From contig JAHLKG010000007.1 in the NCBI GenBank assembly GCA_025526995.1, positions 310,001 to 374,000 of the forward strand: a stretch of 64,000 bases of DNA. Direction: 5' to 3'. Both the position numbers and the translations under genes were made by a program. Each line of letters starts with the position of its first letter. Positions within the stretch are counted from its first letter, which is position 1. Origin of the DNA: Powellomyces hirtus (Eukaryota; Chytridiomycota; Chytridiomycetes; Spizellomycetales; Powellomycetaceae). Below are positions 54,957 through 64,000 of this stretch, piece after piece. Below the pieces are notes generated by a model, which was given only the letters and a program-made list of their open reading frames with translations, was not told the DNA's origin and searched no databases.

Positions 54957-57414
54957 CGTTTGCAGCGTTGCTTGAAGCCTTCCACCACTCTCCTAACGGC
55001 TTCCTGAGTCTTTTGGGGGTTGGAGAAGGCTCTGCAGCACTCTCATAGTCAGAGGACGGCTCAGGGGTCTGTCCCCTCATGTTCTCCTCTCCCTCTGACA
55101 TGGCTGTGTCCTCAAAGTTGTCACTGACATCCTGCAGCTCGTCACTGACATCCTGCAGCTTGTCACTGACATCCTGCAGCTTCATTTCAGGCCCAATTCC
55201 CACTTCCAGGCTCTCAGCAGGCACTTGGGGCGTCTGAGCAGACTGGAGGGATGGAATGAAGCTCTTCTCATCGAATTTGACACTTCTGGAGAACAGGATC
55301 TTCTTAGTCTGTATGTCCATAAGCCGGTATTCCTTGCTGTGGGAGCTATACCCCAGCATGATGCACTTGACGGCAGCATCATCCAGCTTCTGGCGCTTGT
55401 TGGGTTGAATGTAGGCATAGGGAATGCATCCAAACGTCCTCAAATGTCCCAGAGATGGTGGGATACCATGGAACATCTCATAAGGCGTCTTGGGGCATGC
55501 AACAGTGGGAGATCTGTTCCTCAGATAGACTGCTGTCATGATTGCTTCTCCCCAGAAACGCTTGTCCAAGCCTGACTGCTTCAACAAACATCTCCCCATC
55601 TCCACAAGGGTACGGTTGGCTTGTTCAGCAACACCATTTTGCTGTGGAGTATTTACTGAACTCCTCTGATGCTGTGTGCCCTTCTCCTTGAAGTGGTCCC
55701 TTAGCAAGTTGCTCATGTACTCGCCTCCTGGGTCGGATCTGACAGCTTTGATCTGCTTTCCATGTAGGGGGACAAGTGCTGCTTCCAGCTCCTGATAGTG
55801 CCTAGCAACTTCTCCCTTGGTCTTCATAAGGCAAACATGGAAATATCTTGTCTTGTCATCAATGAATGTGACAAAATAGCGATATCCAGTGATCGTGGGT
55901 GGTTCAACTGGTCCCCAGACATCTGTGTGGATCAATCCCAGCTTCTCTGATGCTCTGGAGGCCTGTGCCTTGGGGAATGGCGCTCTGCTTGCTTTGCTGA
56001 GTGCACAAGTGTCACAAATGCTCAAGCTCCCACTAGTTTGAACGCCCTTGGCAAGCTTGGTGAGCCTTCCAATGTCTGCAACGTTCAAATGGCCGAGTCT
56101 CTGATGCCATAGGGACAAGTCCTGACATGTTGTGTCCCTTCCAACATTGTGGGCAATCCCAGCATTTGCCTGCCCATGTGTTGTCTCGAATGTGTAGACA
56201 AATTGGTTCTCTTTGGCAAGGAAAGCCGTCCCATCCTTTGCAATGATCCGAGCAGCCTGTGGTCCCACTTCAAAACAAGCTTCAGCTTTGGCAAGGCGAG
56301 CCAGTGATAGGAGGTTCTTGGTCATCTTGGGGACGTGCCAGCAGTTCTGGATTTGCAGGGGCACTGTCTTCCCCTCTGTGTTCATCACCCATGTGTGAAG
56401 CGTTCCATGCCCCACAGCTTCCAATGTGTGATTGTCTGCCATCTCAATGGCGACAGGAGACATCTTCTCATAGTCCCCAAACAGCTCTCTGCGGCCAGTC
56501 ATGTGCTGAGAGGCTCCTGAGTCCAAAATCCAAGTGTTGGATGTCAGGGATGGCATCTGAGTTCCAATGGTGGTGAAAGCAAAGCCTCCAGGCGTCTGTT
56601 GAGTCGAGTTGGCCTGGTTTAGGCCCTTCTTCTCGTCTGTTGCCCTCTTGTGGCATTCCTTCTTGATGTGGCCCTTCTTGTTGCAGTAGTGACAGACTGC
56701 CTCCTTCTTCCAATCTGGCTTTCCCCCAGCCTTGTTGGTCTTCTGAGCATTCCCTTTGGTGTCAGCTTGTGTGAAGAAGGCTTTTGCTGCCTTTCCAGAG
56801 TTCTTCTTTCCATCTGCACACCTCATTTCCTCCTGCAACAGCCTGCATGTCACAAAAGCCAAGTCCAGCTTCTCACTGGTTGACTCCAGAGTCATCACAA
56901 GGGTGTCAAAGGCTTCTAGAGGGGAAGAGAGCAAGGAGAACACATGGTCCTCCTCAGAAACGGGAGCTCCGATGGCTGCAAGTTCCTGGGTCATCCTCTT
57001 GATCTTGTTGATGTGGATGGTCATGGAATCAGTTGGGTCCATTGTCACAGTGAGGAACTGACGTCTCAGGAAGTGTCTGTTGGCAACCCCCTTCTTCTCA
57101 TGCACCTCCCTCAGCTTTTCCCATGCTTCAAGGGCGGATTCAGCCTCATGAACATGCATCAATTGCTCATCATTCAAAGACACGATCAGCAGAGCCAGAG
57201 CTCTCTCATCGCGACGTATCCAGTCGTCTGATGCTGTGTTGGTGGCCTTGGCAGTTCCAGAGCCGTCCTTGATGTCAATGGCATCCCAAAGTCCCTTCTC
57301 AATCAACAGCATCTTCATTTTCAACTTCCAAAGGTGAAAGTTCTCCCCAGTGAACCTCTCAATGGACACTTGGATGTCAGAGTCGCCAGCCATCTTGTGC
57401 AAAGAGTGTGGCAA
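54730..57414 (-). CDS. Copia A Gag-protease-integrase part
   Basis: 894 codons from the frame opening; the true start is likely the ATG of MAGDSDIQVSIERFTGENFH near 57393. Gag (WKLKMKMLLIEKGLWDAI, LVMTLESTSEKLDLAF), zinc knuckle (CHYCNKKGHIKKEC), protease (WILDSGASQHMTG), integrase (HQRLGHLNVADIGRL, CDTCALSKASRAPF, LIHTDVWGPV, VRSDPGGEYM, TPQQNGVAEQANRTL) and start of RT (NGTWQLVDLPTGRKAIGCKL) before the frame is lost near 54770. A triplicated DVSDELQD/KLQDVSD segment lies in the integrase tail. Confidence 0.9.
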   Translation of the reverse strand: MPHSLHKMAGDSDIQVSIERFTGENFHLWKLKMKMLLIEKGLWDAIDIKDGSGTAKATNTASDDWIRRDERALALLIVSLNDEQLMHVHEAESALEAWEKLREVHEKKGVANRHFLRRQFLTVTMDPTDSMTIHINKIKRMTQELAAIGAPVSEEDHVFSLLSSPLEAFDTLVMTLESTSEKLDLAFVTCRLLQEEMRCADGKKNSGKAAKAFFTQADTKGNAQKTNKAGGKPDWKKEAVCHYCNKKGHIKKECHKRATDEKKGLNQANSTQQTPGGFAFTTIGTQMPSLTSNTWILDSGASQHMTGRRELFGDYEKMSPVAIEMADNHTLEAVGHGTLHTWVMNTEGKTVPLQIQNCWHVPKMTKNLLSLARLAKAEACFEVGPQAARIIAKDGTAFLAKENQFVYTFETTHGQANAGIAHNVGRDTTCQDLSLWHQRLGHLNVADIGRLTKLAKGVQTSGSLSICDTCALSKASRAPFPKAQASRASEKLGLIHTDVWGPVEPPTITGYRYFVTFIDDKTRYFHVCLMKTKGEVARHYQELEAALVPLHGKQIKAVRSDPGGEYMSNLLRDHFKEKGTQHQRSSVNTPQQNGVAEQANRTLVEMGRCLLKQSGLDKRFWGEAIMTAVYLRNRSPTVACPKTPYEMFHGIPPSLGHLRTFGCIPYAYIQPNKRQKLDDAAVKCIMLGYSSHSKEYRLMDIQTKKILFSRSVKFDEKSFIPSLQSAQTPQVPAESLEVGIGPEMKLQDVSDKLQDVSDELQDVSDNFEDTAMSEGEENMRGQTPEPSSDYESAAEPSPTPKRLRKPLGEWWKASSNAANVAAVAYAVSFVSNEPTSYKESQTMPDASQWRQAAQEEMDAFAKNGTWQLVDLPTGRKAIGCKLGLQTKAEGHRRA

Positions 57415-57660
57415 AATGGGATAGTCCCGGTGTTCAACCGCAAGTGGTCAGAACCTGCTCCAGAAAATCCACTCCAGTCCAGTCCAGTCCAGACAATAGC
57501 TTGTTCAATGGTCAGATGCAGGTGTCCTATGCCTGCTATCTAGGCTTCTTGAGTGCTCAAACAGTTCTCCAAGTCCTCAGCAGTACCAGTGATAGGCACA
57601 GTGACGTGTTTCCCAGATAGGGATAGAGGTGGAGTCAGTAATGCTCAGACAGCTGTGTCA

Positions 57661-57672
57661 GGGCTCATAACC
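57661..57672 (-). other. Primer-binding site of copia A (minus copy)
   Basis: GGTTATGAGCCC (minus strand) directly after the 5' LTR; identical to copia B and to 61891-61902. Confidence 0.75.
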
Positions 57673-58152
57673 TGTTGAGACGTCTTGACATCTTCAAACA
57701 GGAACTCAGCATACCAGATAGGTTGCTAGGTTGTTGTCAAGACTTGCAGAGGGTCTGAAGGTGCTTCCCAAGGTAGGGAAGGTCGCCTGTAGTGTTTGGC
57801 AGAGTGTACTAGACAAGTAGAGTGTGTTGGACTGTTATTGTATTGGTTGGGGATGCCCAGAGGGCGTCCTTTTATAACAATTTGGATCGTAGTACATGTG
57901 TAGTGACAATCTAACTGTGCCCTAGCTTGGTCAAGACGGCCCTGGCCTGGCCTAGTATTGTTCCCAATCACAGAGTGTCTTTTTGCCTTTTCTTGGTGCT
58001 TATATCAGCACTCCAGACGTGTTCTAGGCCTTCCCAGGCCCTTTCCAGCCATTCTGGACCATTCCAGACCATTCTAGACACAAGTGGATGTCCTCCCACA
58101 TGTCCTGTGTGCTCTAAGTCCTCCCAGAGGCACCCACAGGTAGATTCCAATA
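57673..58152 (-). repeat. 5' LTR of copia A, minus copy (480 bp)
   Basis: Pairs with 52853-53332. Confidence 0.9.
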
Positions 58153-58405
58153 CATCTTTCTTAGGAATTCCAATATGGCAGCCTCTTTTATTGGTGTCTC
58201 TAGCTTGTCAAATGGCTGTTGCTCTTCAGCAGTCCATTGCCAGTGGACATCTTGTTTTGGTAACTCATTCAGTGGACGCACATAGTTTTTGATGTGTTTG
58301 TGGAGGCAAACACACATACTAAAGAATGTCTGAACTTCTTGACTGGGTCAACCGCTACGCCACGTCTGTTGAGAATCTTGTCCAGGAATTTCAAATTGCT
58401 TTGCG
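58153..58405 (-). pseudogene. Old gypsy relic: RT thumb/connection fragment
   Basis: Minus strand: KFLDKILNRRGVAVDPVKKF then HIKNYVRPLNELPKQDVHWQ, TAEEQQPFDKLETPIKEAAI. This is the RT-RNase H connection of a Ty3/gypsy element, continuing the relic at 52320-52852 across the copia A insertion. Confidence 0.65.
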
Positions 58406-58419
58406 TCAAATTGTCCAAA

Positions 58420-60563
58420 CATTCAGCACCTTTACACTTTTGGCTGCACAGCCTATGCTTCCACTCTCAAGAAGAACCAGCACAAGCTTGGTCCAAATGC
58501 CACCAGCTGCATCTTCTTAGGCTACAGCCAGACTACAAAGGGCTATCCATTATGGGATGAGGCTGCTGGCAAGCTGATTGAGAGCAGAGATGTCAGGTTT
58601 AATGAGGAGTCCTTTGCTGGAGATCCTGACAAGTCAGATTCTGCTGCCCAGGCTTCCCCTGACATGGCAGATGAGCTGTCAGATGCTGAAAATGACTTTC
58701 CTCAGCAAGGTGAGGCACGGAAGGATGCCTCTGAGCAGAGAGACACGCTGGATGGTGGCTCTGAGCAAGGAGAGGACTTTGAGAATGCTCAGGAGCACCA
58801 GGCCAGCCCTGTGGGAGCAACGCCATCCGCTCCCAGGAAGGCTAAGGCCTCCAAAGTGCCTGAACGGAACTCAACCCGCATCCAACAGCCTGCTCAAGAG
58901 TACTGGAGGACTGGGACTGGTCTGCTGGCTGAGGGAACTGGCCTACTGGCTGAGGCTATTGCACCTGGAGAAGACAAACCTGCCTCACTCCAGGCTGCTC
59001 TCAAAGCCCCTGATGCAAGGCAGTGGGAGCAAGCAGTCCAAACCAAAATCAACAGCCTGCATGCCAACCACACCTGGGATCTTGTTCCCCTGCCTGCAGG
59101 CCGTCAGCCCATCAAGTGCCAGTGGGTCTTCAAGGTCAAGAGAGCAGCAGATGGCTTGCTCCAGCGCTACAAGGCCATCTGGTTGCCAAAGGCTTCTCTC
59201 AGCAAGAGGGAGTTGATTATGGCAAGACCTCTGCCCCTGTGGCCAAGTTTGGCTCTGTCAGGACGGTTCTGGCTATTGCAGCCATTGAGGACATGGAACT
59301 GGAGCAGATGGATGCTGTGACAGCATTCCTGAACCCCAACATTGAGGAAGAGATCTATATGGAGCAGCCTTCTGAGGGCTTTGCCATTGCTGGGCAGGAG
59401 GATCTGGTTTGCAGACGTTGTTGCAGCCTGTACGGCCTCACGCAGTCTTTTTGCAACTGGAATCAGCTTCTCAATGCCTGCCACAGACAGCTGGGCTTTG
59501 TGCAGAGCAATGCTGACAATTGCATCTACACCCTGCATGCTCAAGACCCCAAGAGCGCCCTCTATCTGCTGGTCTTTGTGGACAGCATGATTCTGGCATC
59601 CAAATCCATGGTGCAGATCAACCACATCAAGCCTGAGCTCCCCAAGCAGTTCAAGGTGACAGACATGGGCGCTCTGAGCAAGTTTCTTTGAGTTGAGATT
59701 ACCAGGGACTGCCCCAGCCATTGCCTGTGGCTCTCTCAGAAGCACTTTCTTCGGAAGATGCTTGCCAGCTTTGGCATGGACAACTGCAAACCAGTCAGCA
59801 CACTAATGAAGACCTCCACTCACTTGACCAAGGCCATGAAACCCTGAAGCAATGAGGAGAGGGCCCAGATGGCAAGCACACCCTACCAGAGTGCTGTTGG
59901 CAGCCCGATCTATGGCATGCTTGGCAATAGGCTTGATCTTGCAGCCTCTGTGGGCAGTGTGAGCCAGTTCATGGCCAACCCTGGGCCTGGACACTGGCAA
60001 GCTCTAAGGCGCATTCTGCGCTATGTGTCAGGCAGCCTGGACGCTGTTCTCGAGCAGAGAATATCCTTCAGCATGGCCCCAGACCTGGAAGAGTTCTCTG
60101 ACTCTGACTGGGCTGGCTGCCCAGACTCCAGGCGCTCAACCACTGGCTTTGTCTTCATGTTTGGAGGCACTGTAGGCTGGCAAAGCAAGCACCAGACCAC
60201 TGTGGCTCTGCCCAGCACAGAGGCAGAGGACATGGCGCTCACCAAGCCCTGCAAAGAGGCAATTTGGCTCAGGCAGCCACGGATTGACCTAGGCTATGCC
60301 CAAGGATTGCCTTGCAAGATCTATGAGGACAACCAGAGCTGCATGGCGCTTGCCAGGAACCCCACAAGCCATGCCAGGACCAAGCACATCGACATCAGGC
60401 ACCACTTCACCCGTGAAGCCATTGCCAATCAACATGTGGACCTTGAGTATTGCCCCACCAAGGACATGGCAGCCGATCTGTTTACAAGCCGTTGCCCAGA
60501 CCCCAGTTTGCAAAGCTGTGTGAGAAGCTGGGCCTGGGAATCAAGTCTGTTGTCTGAGTGGGA
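58420..60563 (+). pseudogene. Copia element C, 5'-truncated integrase tail, RT and RNase H
   Basis: Plus-strand frames: YTFGCTAYASTLKKNQHKLG, GYSQTTKGYPLWDEAAGKLI, ESRDVRFNEESF; an acidic linker; HTWDLVPLPAGRQPIKCQWV, FSQQEGVDYGKTSAPVAKFG, MDAVTAFLNPNIEEEIYMEQ, YGLTQSFCNWNQLL, FVDSMILASKS (YVDD changed to FVDS), TDMGALSKFL then TAG, and after further stops RPDS-class RNase H motifs (SDSDWAGCPDSRRSTTGFVF, PSTEAEDMALTK, TKHIDIRHHFTREAI). Frameshifts near 59170 and stops at 59691 and 59847. Dead, 5' part and 5' LTR absent. Confidence 0.85.
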
Positions 60564-60564
60564 G

Positions 60565-60963
60565 TGTTGGAGTCTGTGTCCTTGCCTGTAGGTGCCCAAT
60601 ACCCAGACTGCAGGTGGCGTTGAAGAGCAAGCCTTGTTTGAGTTAGATAGAGCCACAGCTGACCCTGTTGTGGCAGGTTACATCCTGAGGCTGTGTTGTT
60701 TGAGCTGAGCCTCTGCCAAGGATCTTGGCAATGCTCAGAACAGCCTCAAAGTGCCCACAGAAATCTCAGCATTGCTTGGCACTGCTCAGCCAGGGTCTGC
60801 CAAGACCAGGCAAAGCCATGCCAAGGGACTTAGCTTCCTAGGCAGTATACAGATAGTCTCTTGTAAAAGGCTAGGAATCCCTAGCCCTTCCCTCTCAAAT
60901 AATAAGATAGTTTCCACACACGATCAACACATCACAGAGCTTCCTGATCATACCTCTTCAACA
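60565..60963 (+). repeat. 3' LTR of copia element C (399 bp)
   Basis: TGTTGGAGTCTGTGTC..CCTCTTCAACA, directly after a purine tract (GAGTGGGAG). No second copy in the window. Confidence 0.75.
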
Positions 60964-60965
60964 AC

Positions 60966-61390
60966 CGGCTAGATGTTGGAATGTCAGGGGTGAGTTCTTC
61001 AGGCAGGAGGGTAGGTTGTTGTATTTACATCGGCCACATGGGGTGCAGGACGCTGTGTAGTGCTTGTGTTCTTCCTTAACGGGGATTTGCCAGAATCCAC
61101 AACATAGATCCATTGTCATAAGTACAGTTTTCTGGCCAGATAGTCAATGGTAGCATTGACGGGTGGCAATGGGCACTTGTCTGGGATGGTATGCTTGTGT
61201 TCAAGTCCCTGTAGTCTGTGACGGACCCGAGTCCATCTCCTGGTTTTTTGACCAATGATACTGGGACCTCCCTTGGAGATTGGGATGGTTGGATGACATC
61301 ATTGTGTTCATCAGGTTTCTAAGGAGCTCTTCTTTGACCATTCCTGCTCATAGTGGTGGGTAGCTGATGGGTTGCTTTCCCGCTAGATTG
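60966..61390 (-). pseudogene. Old gypsy relic: RT N-terminal fragment
   Basis: Minus strand, in shifting frames: EVPVSLVKKPGDGLGSVTDY, RDLN, then TMDLCCGFWQIPVKEE-like and HYTASCTPCGRCKYNNL. Order and strand fit the 5' continuation of the relics at 58153-58405 and 52320-52852, making one gypsy element split by copia C and copia A. Confidence 0.55.
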
Positions 61391-61890
61391 TGTTGGAATC
61401 TACCTGTGGGCGCCTCTGGGAGAACTTAGAGCACACGGGACATGTGGGAGGACATCCACTTGTGTCTAGAATGGTCTGGAATGGTCCAGAATGGTCTAGA
61501 ACAATCCAGAATAGCTGGAGAGGGCCTGGGAAGGCCTAGAACACGTCTGGAGCGCTGATAGAAGCGCCAAGAAAAGGCAAAAAGACACCCTGTGATTGGG
61601 AACAATACTAGGCCAGGCCAGGGCCGTCTTGGCCAAGCTAGGGCACAGTTAGATTGTCACTACACATGTACTACGATCCAAATTGTTATAAAAGGACGCC
61701 CTCTGGGCATCCCCAACCAATACAATAACAGTCCAACACACTCTACTTGTCTAGTACACTCTGCCAAACACTACAGGCGACCTTCCCTACCTTGGGAAGC
61801 ACCTTCAGACCCTCTGCAAGTCTTGACAACAATCTAGCAACCTATCTGGTATGCTGAGTTCCTGTTTGTAGATGTCAAGATGTCTCAACA
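61391..61890 (+). repeat. 5' LTR of copia A, plus-strand copy (500 bp)
   Basis: TGTTGGAATCTACC..GATGTCTCAACA; reverse complement relative to 57673-58152, with a small internal length difference (extra AATGGTCTAGAACAATCC units near 61480-61510). Confidence 0.9.
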
Positions 61891-61902
61891 GGTTATGAGC
61901 CC
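61891..61902 (+). other. Primer-binding site of copia A (plus copy)
   Basis: GGTTATGAGCCC directly after the LTR, complementary to the anticodon arm of initiator tRNA-Met. Confidence 0.75.
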
Positions 61903-62169
61903 TGACACAGCTGTCTGAACATTACTGATTCCACCTCTATCCCTATCTGGGAAACACGTCACTGTGCCTATCACTGGTACTGCTGAGGACTTGGAGAACT
62001 GTTTGAGCACTCGAGAAGCCTAGATAGCAGGCATAGGACACCTGCATCTGACCATCGAACGAGCTATGGTCTGGACTGGACTGGACTGGAGTGGATTTTC
62101 TGGAGCAGGTTCTGACCACTTGCGGTTGAACACCGGGACTATCCCATTTTGCCACACTTTTTGCACAAG

Positions 62170-64000
62170 ATGGCTGGCGACTCTGACATCTGAGTGTCCA
62201 TTGAGAGGTTCACTGGGGAGAACTTTCACCTTTGGAAGTTGAAAATGAAGATGCTGTTGATTGAGAAGGGACTTTGGGATGCCATTGACATCAAGGACGG
62301 CTCTGGAACTGCCAAGGCCACCAACACAGCATCAGACGACTGGATACGTCGAGATGAGAGAGCTCTGGCTCTGCTGATCATGTCTTTGAATGATGAACAA
62401 TTGATGCATGTTCATGAGGCTGAATCCGCCCTTGAAGCATGGGAAAAGCTGAGGGAGGTGCATGAGAAGAAGGGGGTTGCCAACAGACACTTCCTGAGAT
62501 GTCAGTTCCTCACTGTGACAATGGACCCAACTGATTCCATGACCATCCACATCAACAAGATCAAGAGGATGACCCAGGAACTTGCAGCCATCGGAGCTCC
62601 CGTTTCTGAGGAGGACCATGTGTTCTCCTTGCTCTCTTCCCTTCCAGAAGCCTTTGACACCCTTGTGATGACTCTGGAGTCAACCAGTGAGAAGCTGGAC
62701 TTGGCTTTTGTGACATCCAGGCTGTTGCAGGAGGAAATGAGGCGTGCAGATGGAAAGAAGAACTCTGAAAAGGCAGCAAAAGCCTTCTTCACACAAGCTG
62801 ACACCAAAGGGAATGCTCAGAAGACCAACAAGGCTGGGGGAAAGCCAGATTGGAAGAAGGAGGCAGTCTGTCACTACTGCAACAAGAAGGGCCACATCAA
62901 GAAGGAATGCCACAAGAGGGCAGCAGACGAGAAGAAGGGCCTAAACCAGGCCAACTCGACTCAACAGATGCCTGGAGGCTTTGCTTTCACCACCATTGGA
63001 ACTCAGATGCCATCCCTGACATCCAACACTTGGATTTTGGACTCAGGAGCCTCTCAGCACATGACTGGCCGCAGAGAGCTGTTTGGGGACTATGAGAAGA
63101 TGTCTCCTGTCGCCATTGAGATGGCAGACAATCACACATTGGAAGCTGTGGGGCATGGAACGCTTCACACATGGGTGATCAACACAGAGGGGAAGACAGT
63201 GCCCCTGCAAATCCAGAACTGCTGGCACGTCCCCAAGATGACCAAGAACCTCCTATCACTGGCTCGCCTTGCCAAAGCTGGAGCTTGTTTTGAAGTGGGA
63301 CCACAGGCTGCTCGGATCATTGCAAAGGATGGGACGGCTTTCCTTGCCAAAGAGAACCAATTTGTCTACACATTCGAGACAACACATGGGCAGGCAAATG
63401 CTGGGATTGCCCACAATGTTGGAAGGGACACAACATGTCAGGACTTGTCCCTATGGCATCAGAGACTCGGCCATTTGAACGTTGCAGACATTGGAAGGCT
63501 CACCAAGCTTGCCAAGGGCGTTCAAACCAGTGGGAGCTTGAGCATTTGTGACACTTGTGCACTCAGCAAAGCAAGCAGAGCGCCATTCCCCAAGGCACAG
63601 GCCTCCAGAGCATCAGAGAAGCTGGGATTGATCCACACAGATGTCTGGGGACCAGTTGAACCACCCACAATCACTGGATATCGCTATTTCGTCACATTCA
63701 TTGATGACAAGACGAGATATTTCCATGTTTGCCTCATGAAGACCAAGGGAGAAGTTGCTAGGCACTATCAGGAGCTGGAAGCAGCACTCGTCCCCCTACA
63801 TGGAAAGCAGATCAAAGCTGTCAGATCCGACCCAGGAGGCGAGTACATGAGCAACTTGCTAAGGGACCACTTCAAGGAGAAGGGCACACAGCATCAGAGG
63901 AGTTCAGTAAATACTCCACAGCAAAATGGTGTTGCTGAACAAGCCAACCGTACCCTTGTGGAGATGGGGAGATGTTTGTTGAAGCAGTCAGGCTTGGACA
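62170..64000 (+). pseudogene. Copia A gag-pol, second copy, 3' end outside window
   Basis: ATG 62170 (MAGDSDI) is followed at codon 8 by TGA where the other copy has CAA (Gln), so the first start is dead. The rest is open as far as can be followed: FHLWKLKMKMLLIEKGLWDA, CHYCNKKGHIKKEC, WILDSGASQHMTG, HQRLGHLNVADIGRL, LIHTDVWGPV, VRSDPGGEYM, TPQQNGVAEQANRTL. A downstream ATG could restore a slightly shorter Gag. Very similar to 54730-57414 on the other strand. Confidence 0.85.

Larger units (their letters stand above)
52853..58152 (-). mobile_element. Copia element A, minus-strand copy
   Basis: 5.3 kb, paired 480-bp LTRs, internal tRNA-iMet-type PBS (57661-57672), one long gag-pol region with a single frameshift near 54770. 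No matching target duplication (ATAGC left, CATCT right), so one flank may have been rearranged. Both LTRs begin TATTGG where the related copy at 61391 has TGTTGG. Confidence 0.9.
61391..64000 (+). mobile_element. Copia element A, second copy, runs off window
   Basis: 5' LTR, PBS and gag-protease-integrase start of the same family as 52853-58152, in opposite orientation. Continues past the window end. Confidence 0.9.

Noticed and set aside
1..64000. CRISPR arrays, bacterial operons or rRNA genes
   Set aside because: No regularly spaced direct repeats with unique spacers and no rRNA-like sequence; gene structure is eukaryotic with introns.

Overview
This is nuclear DNA of a filamentous or zoosporic fungus-like eukaryote, most plausibly an early-diverging fungus such as a chytrid. 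That placement is inferred. It rests on a Cbf1-type bHLH regulator, a Gyp7-type TBC protein, a Tsc10/KDSR reductase and a USE1 SNARE, all with short (about 50-170 bp) GT-AG introns, next to many LTR retrotransposons.

Layout. 1-12.7 kb is a co-oriented (+) block of four spliced housekeeping genes: KDSR (5' end cut by the window), a Gyp7/TBC1D15-like Rab GAP, a poly-Gln/His Cbf1-like bHLH factor, and a phosphatidylinositol phosphate kinase that carries an N-terminal membrane segment. 12.7-20.06 kb is accessory DNA: a roughly 2.8 kb region bounded by long inverted repeats, two blocks with an LTR-like promoter but different cargo, and a 5'-truncated copia element. 20.06-28.95 kb is a compact, intron-free, more AT-rich island that looks like an endogenised DNA virus fragment. 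It has small unidentified ORFs with short A-rich leaders and one huge reading frame (28813 to 22715, minus strand) for a fibre protein: triple-beta-spiral-like shaft, two discoidin-like modules, more fibre repeats and a C1q/TNF-like head. That frame is interrupted only by two in-frame TAG codons. No capsid, polymerase, ATPase or integrase gene is visible, so the virus family cannot be assigned.

28.95-35.0 kb returns to host genes: a membrane-anchored GDSN/PC-esterase-like protein (apparently truncated at the island border), USE1, a PEHE-domain-like protein and a HAD-family hydrolase. 35.7-64 kb is a nest of transposons. A young Ty3/gypsy chromovirus (identical-length 424-bp LTRs, 5-bp target duplication CTGGA) sits inside an old copia LTR. 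A second old copy of that LTR was entered by a Tc1/mariner element and then by a copia element (239-bp LTRs, duplication CATCT) that carries a chromodomain and an antisense ORF. An older gypsy element is split into pieces by further copia insertions, with two copies of one copia family in opposite orientation.

The copia elements share a primer-binding site matching the anticodon arm, not the 3' end, of initiator tRNA-Met. Several LTRs carry CACGTG E-boxes, the site type recognised by Cbf1-like proteins such as the one encoded here. No rRNA, tRNA or CRISPR array was found.
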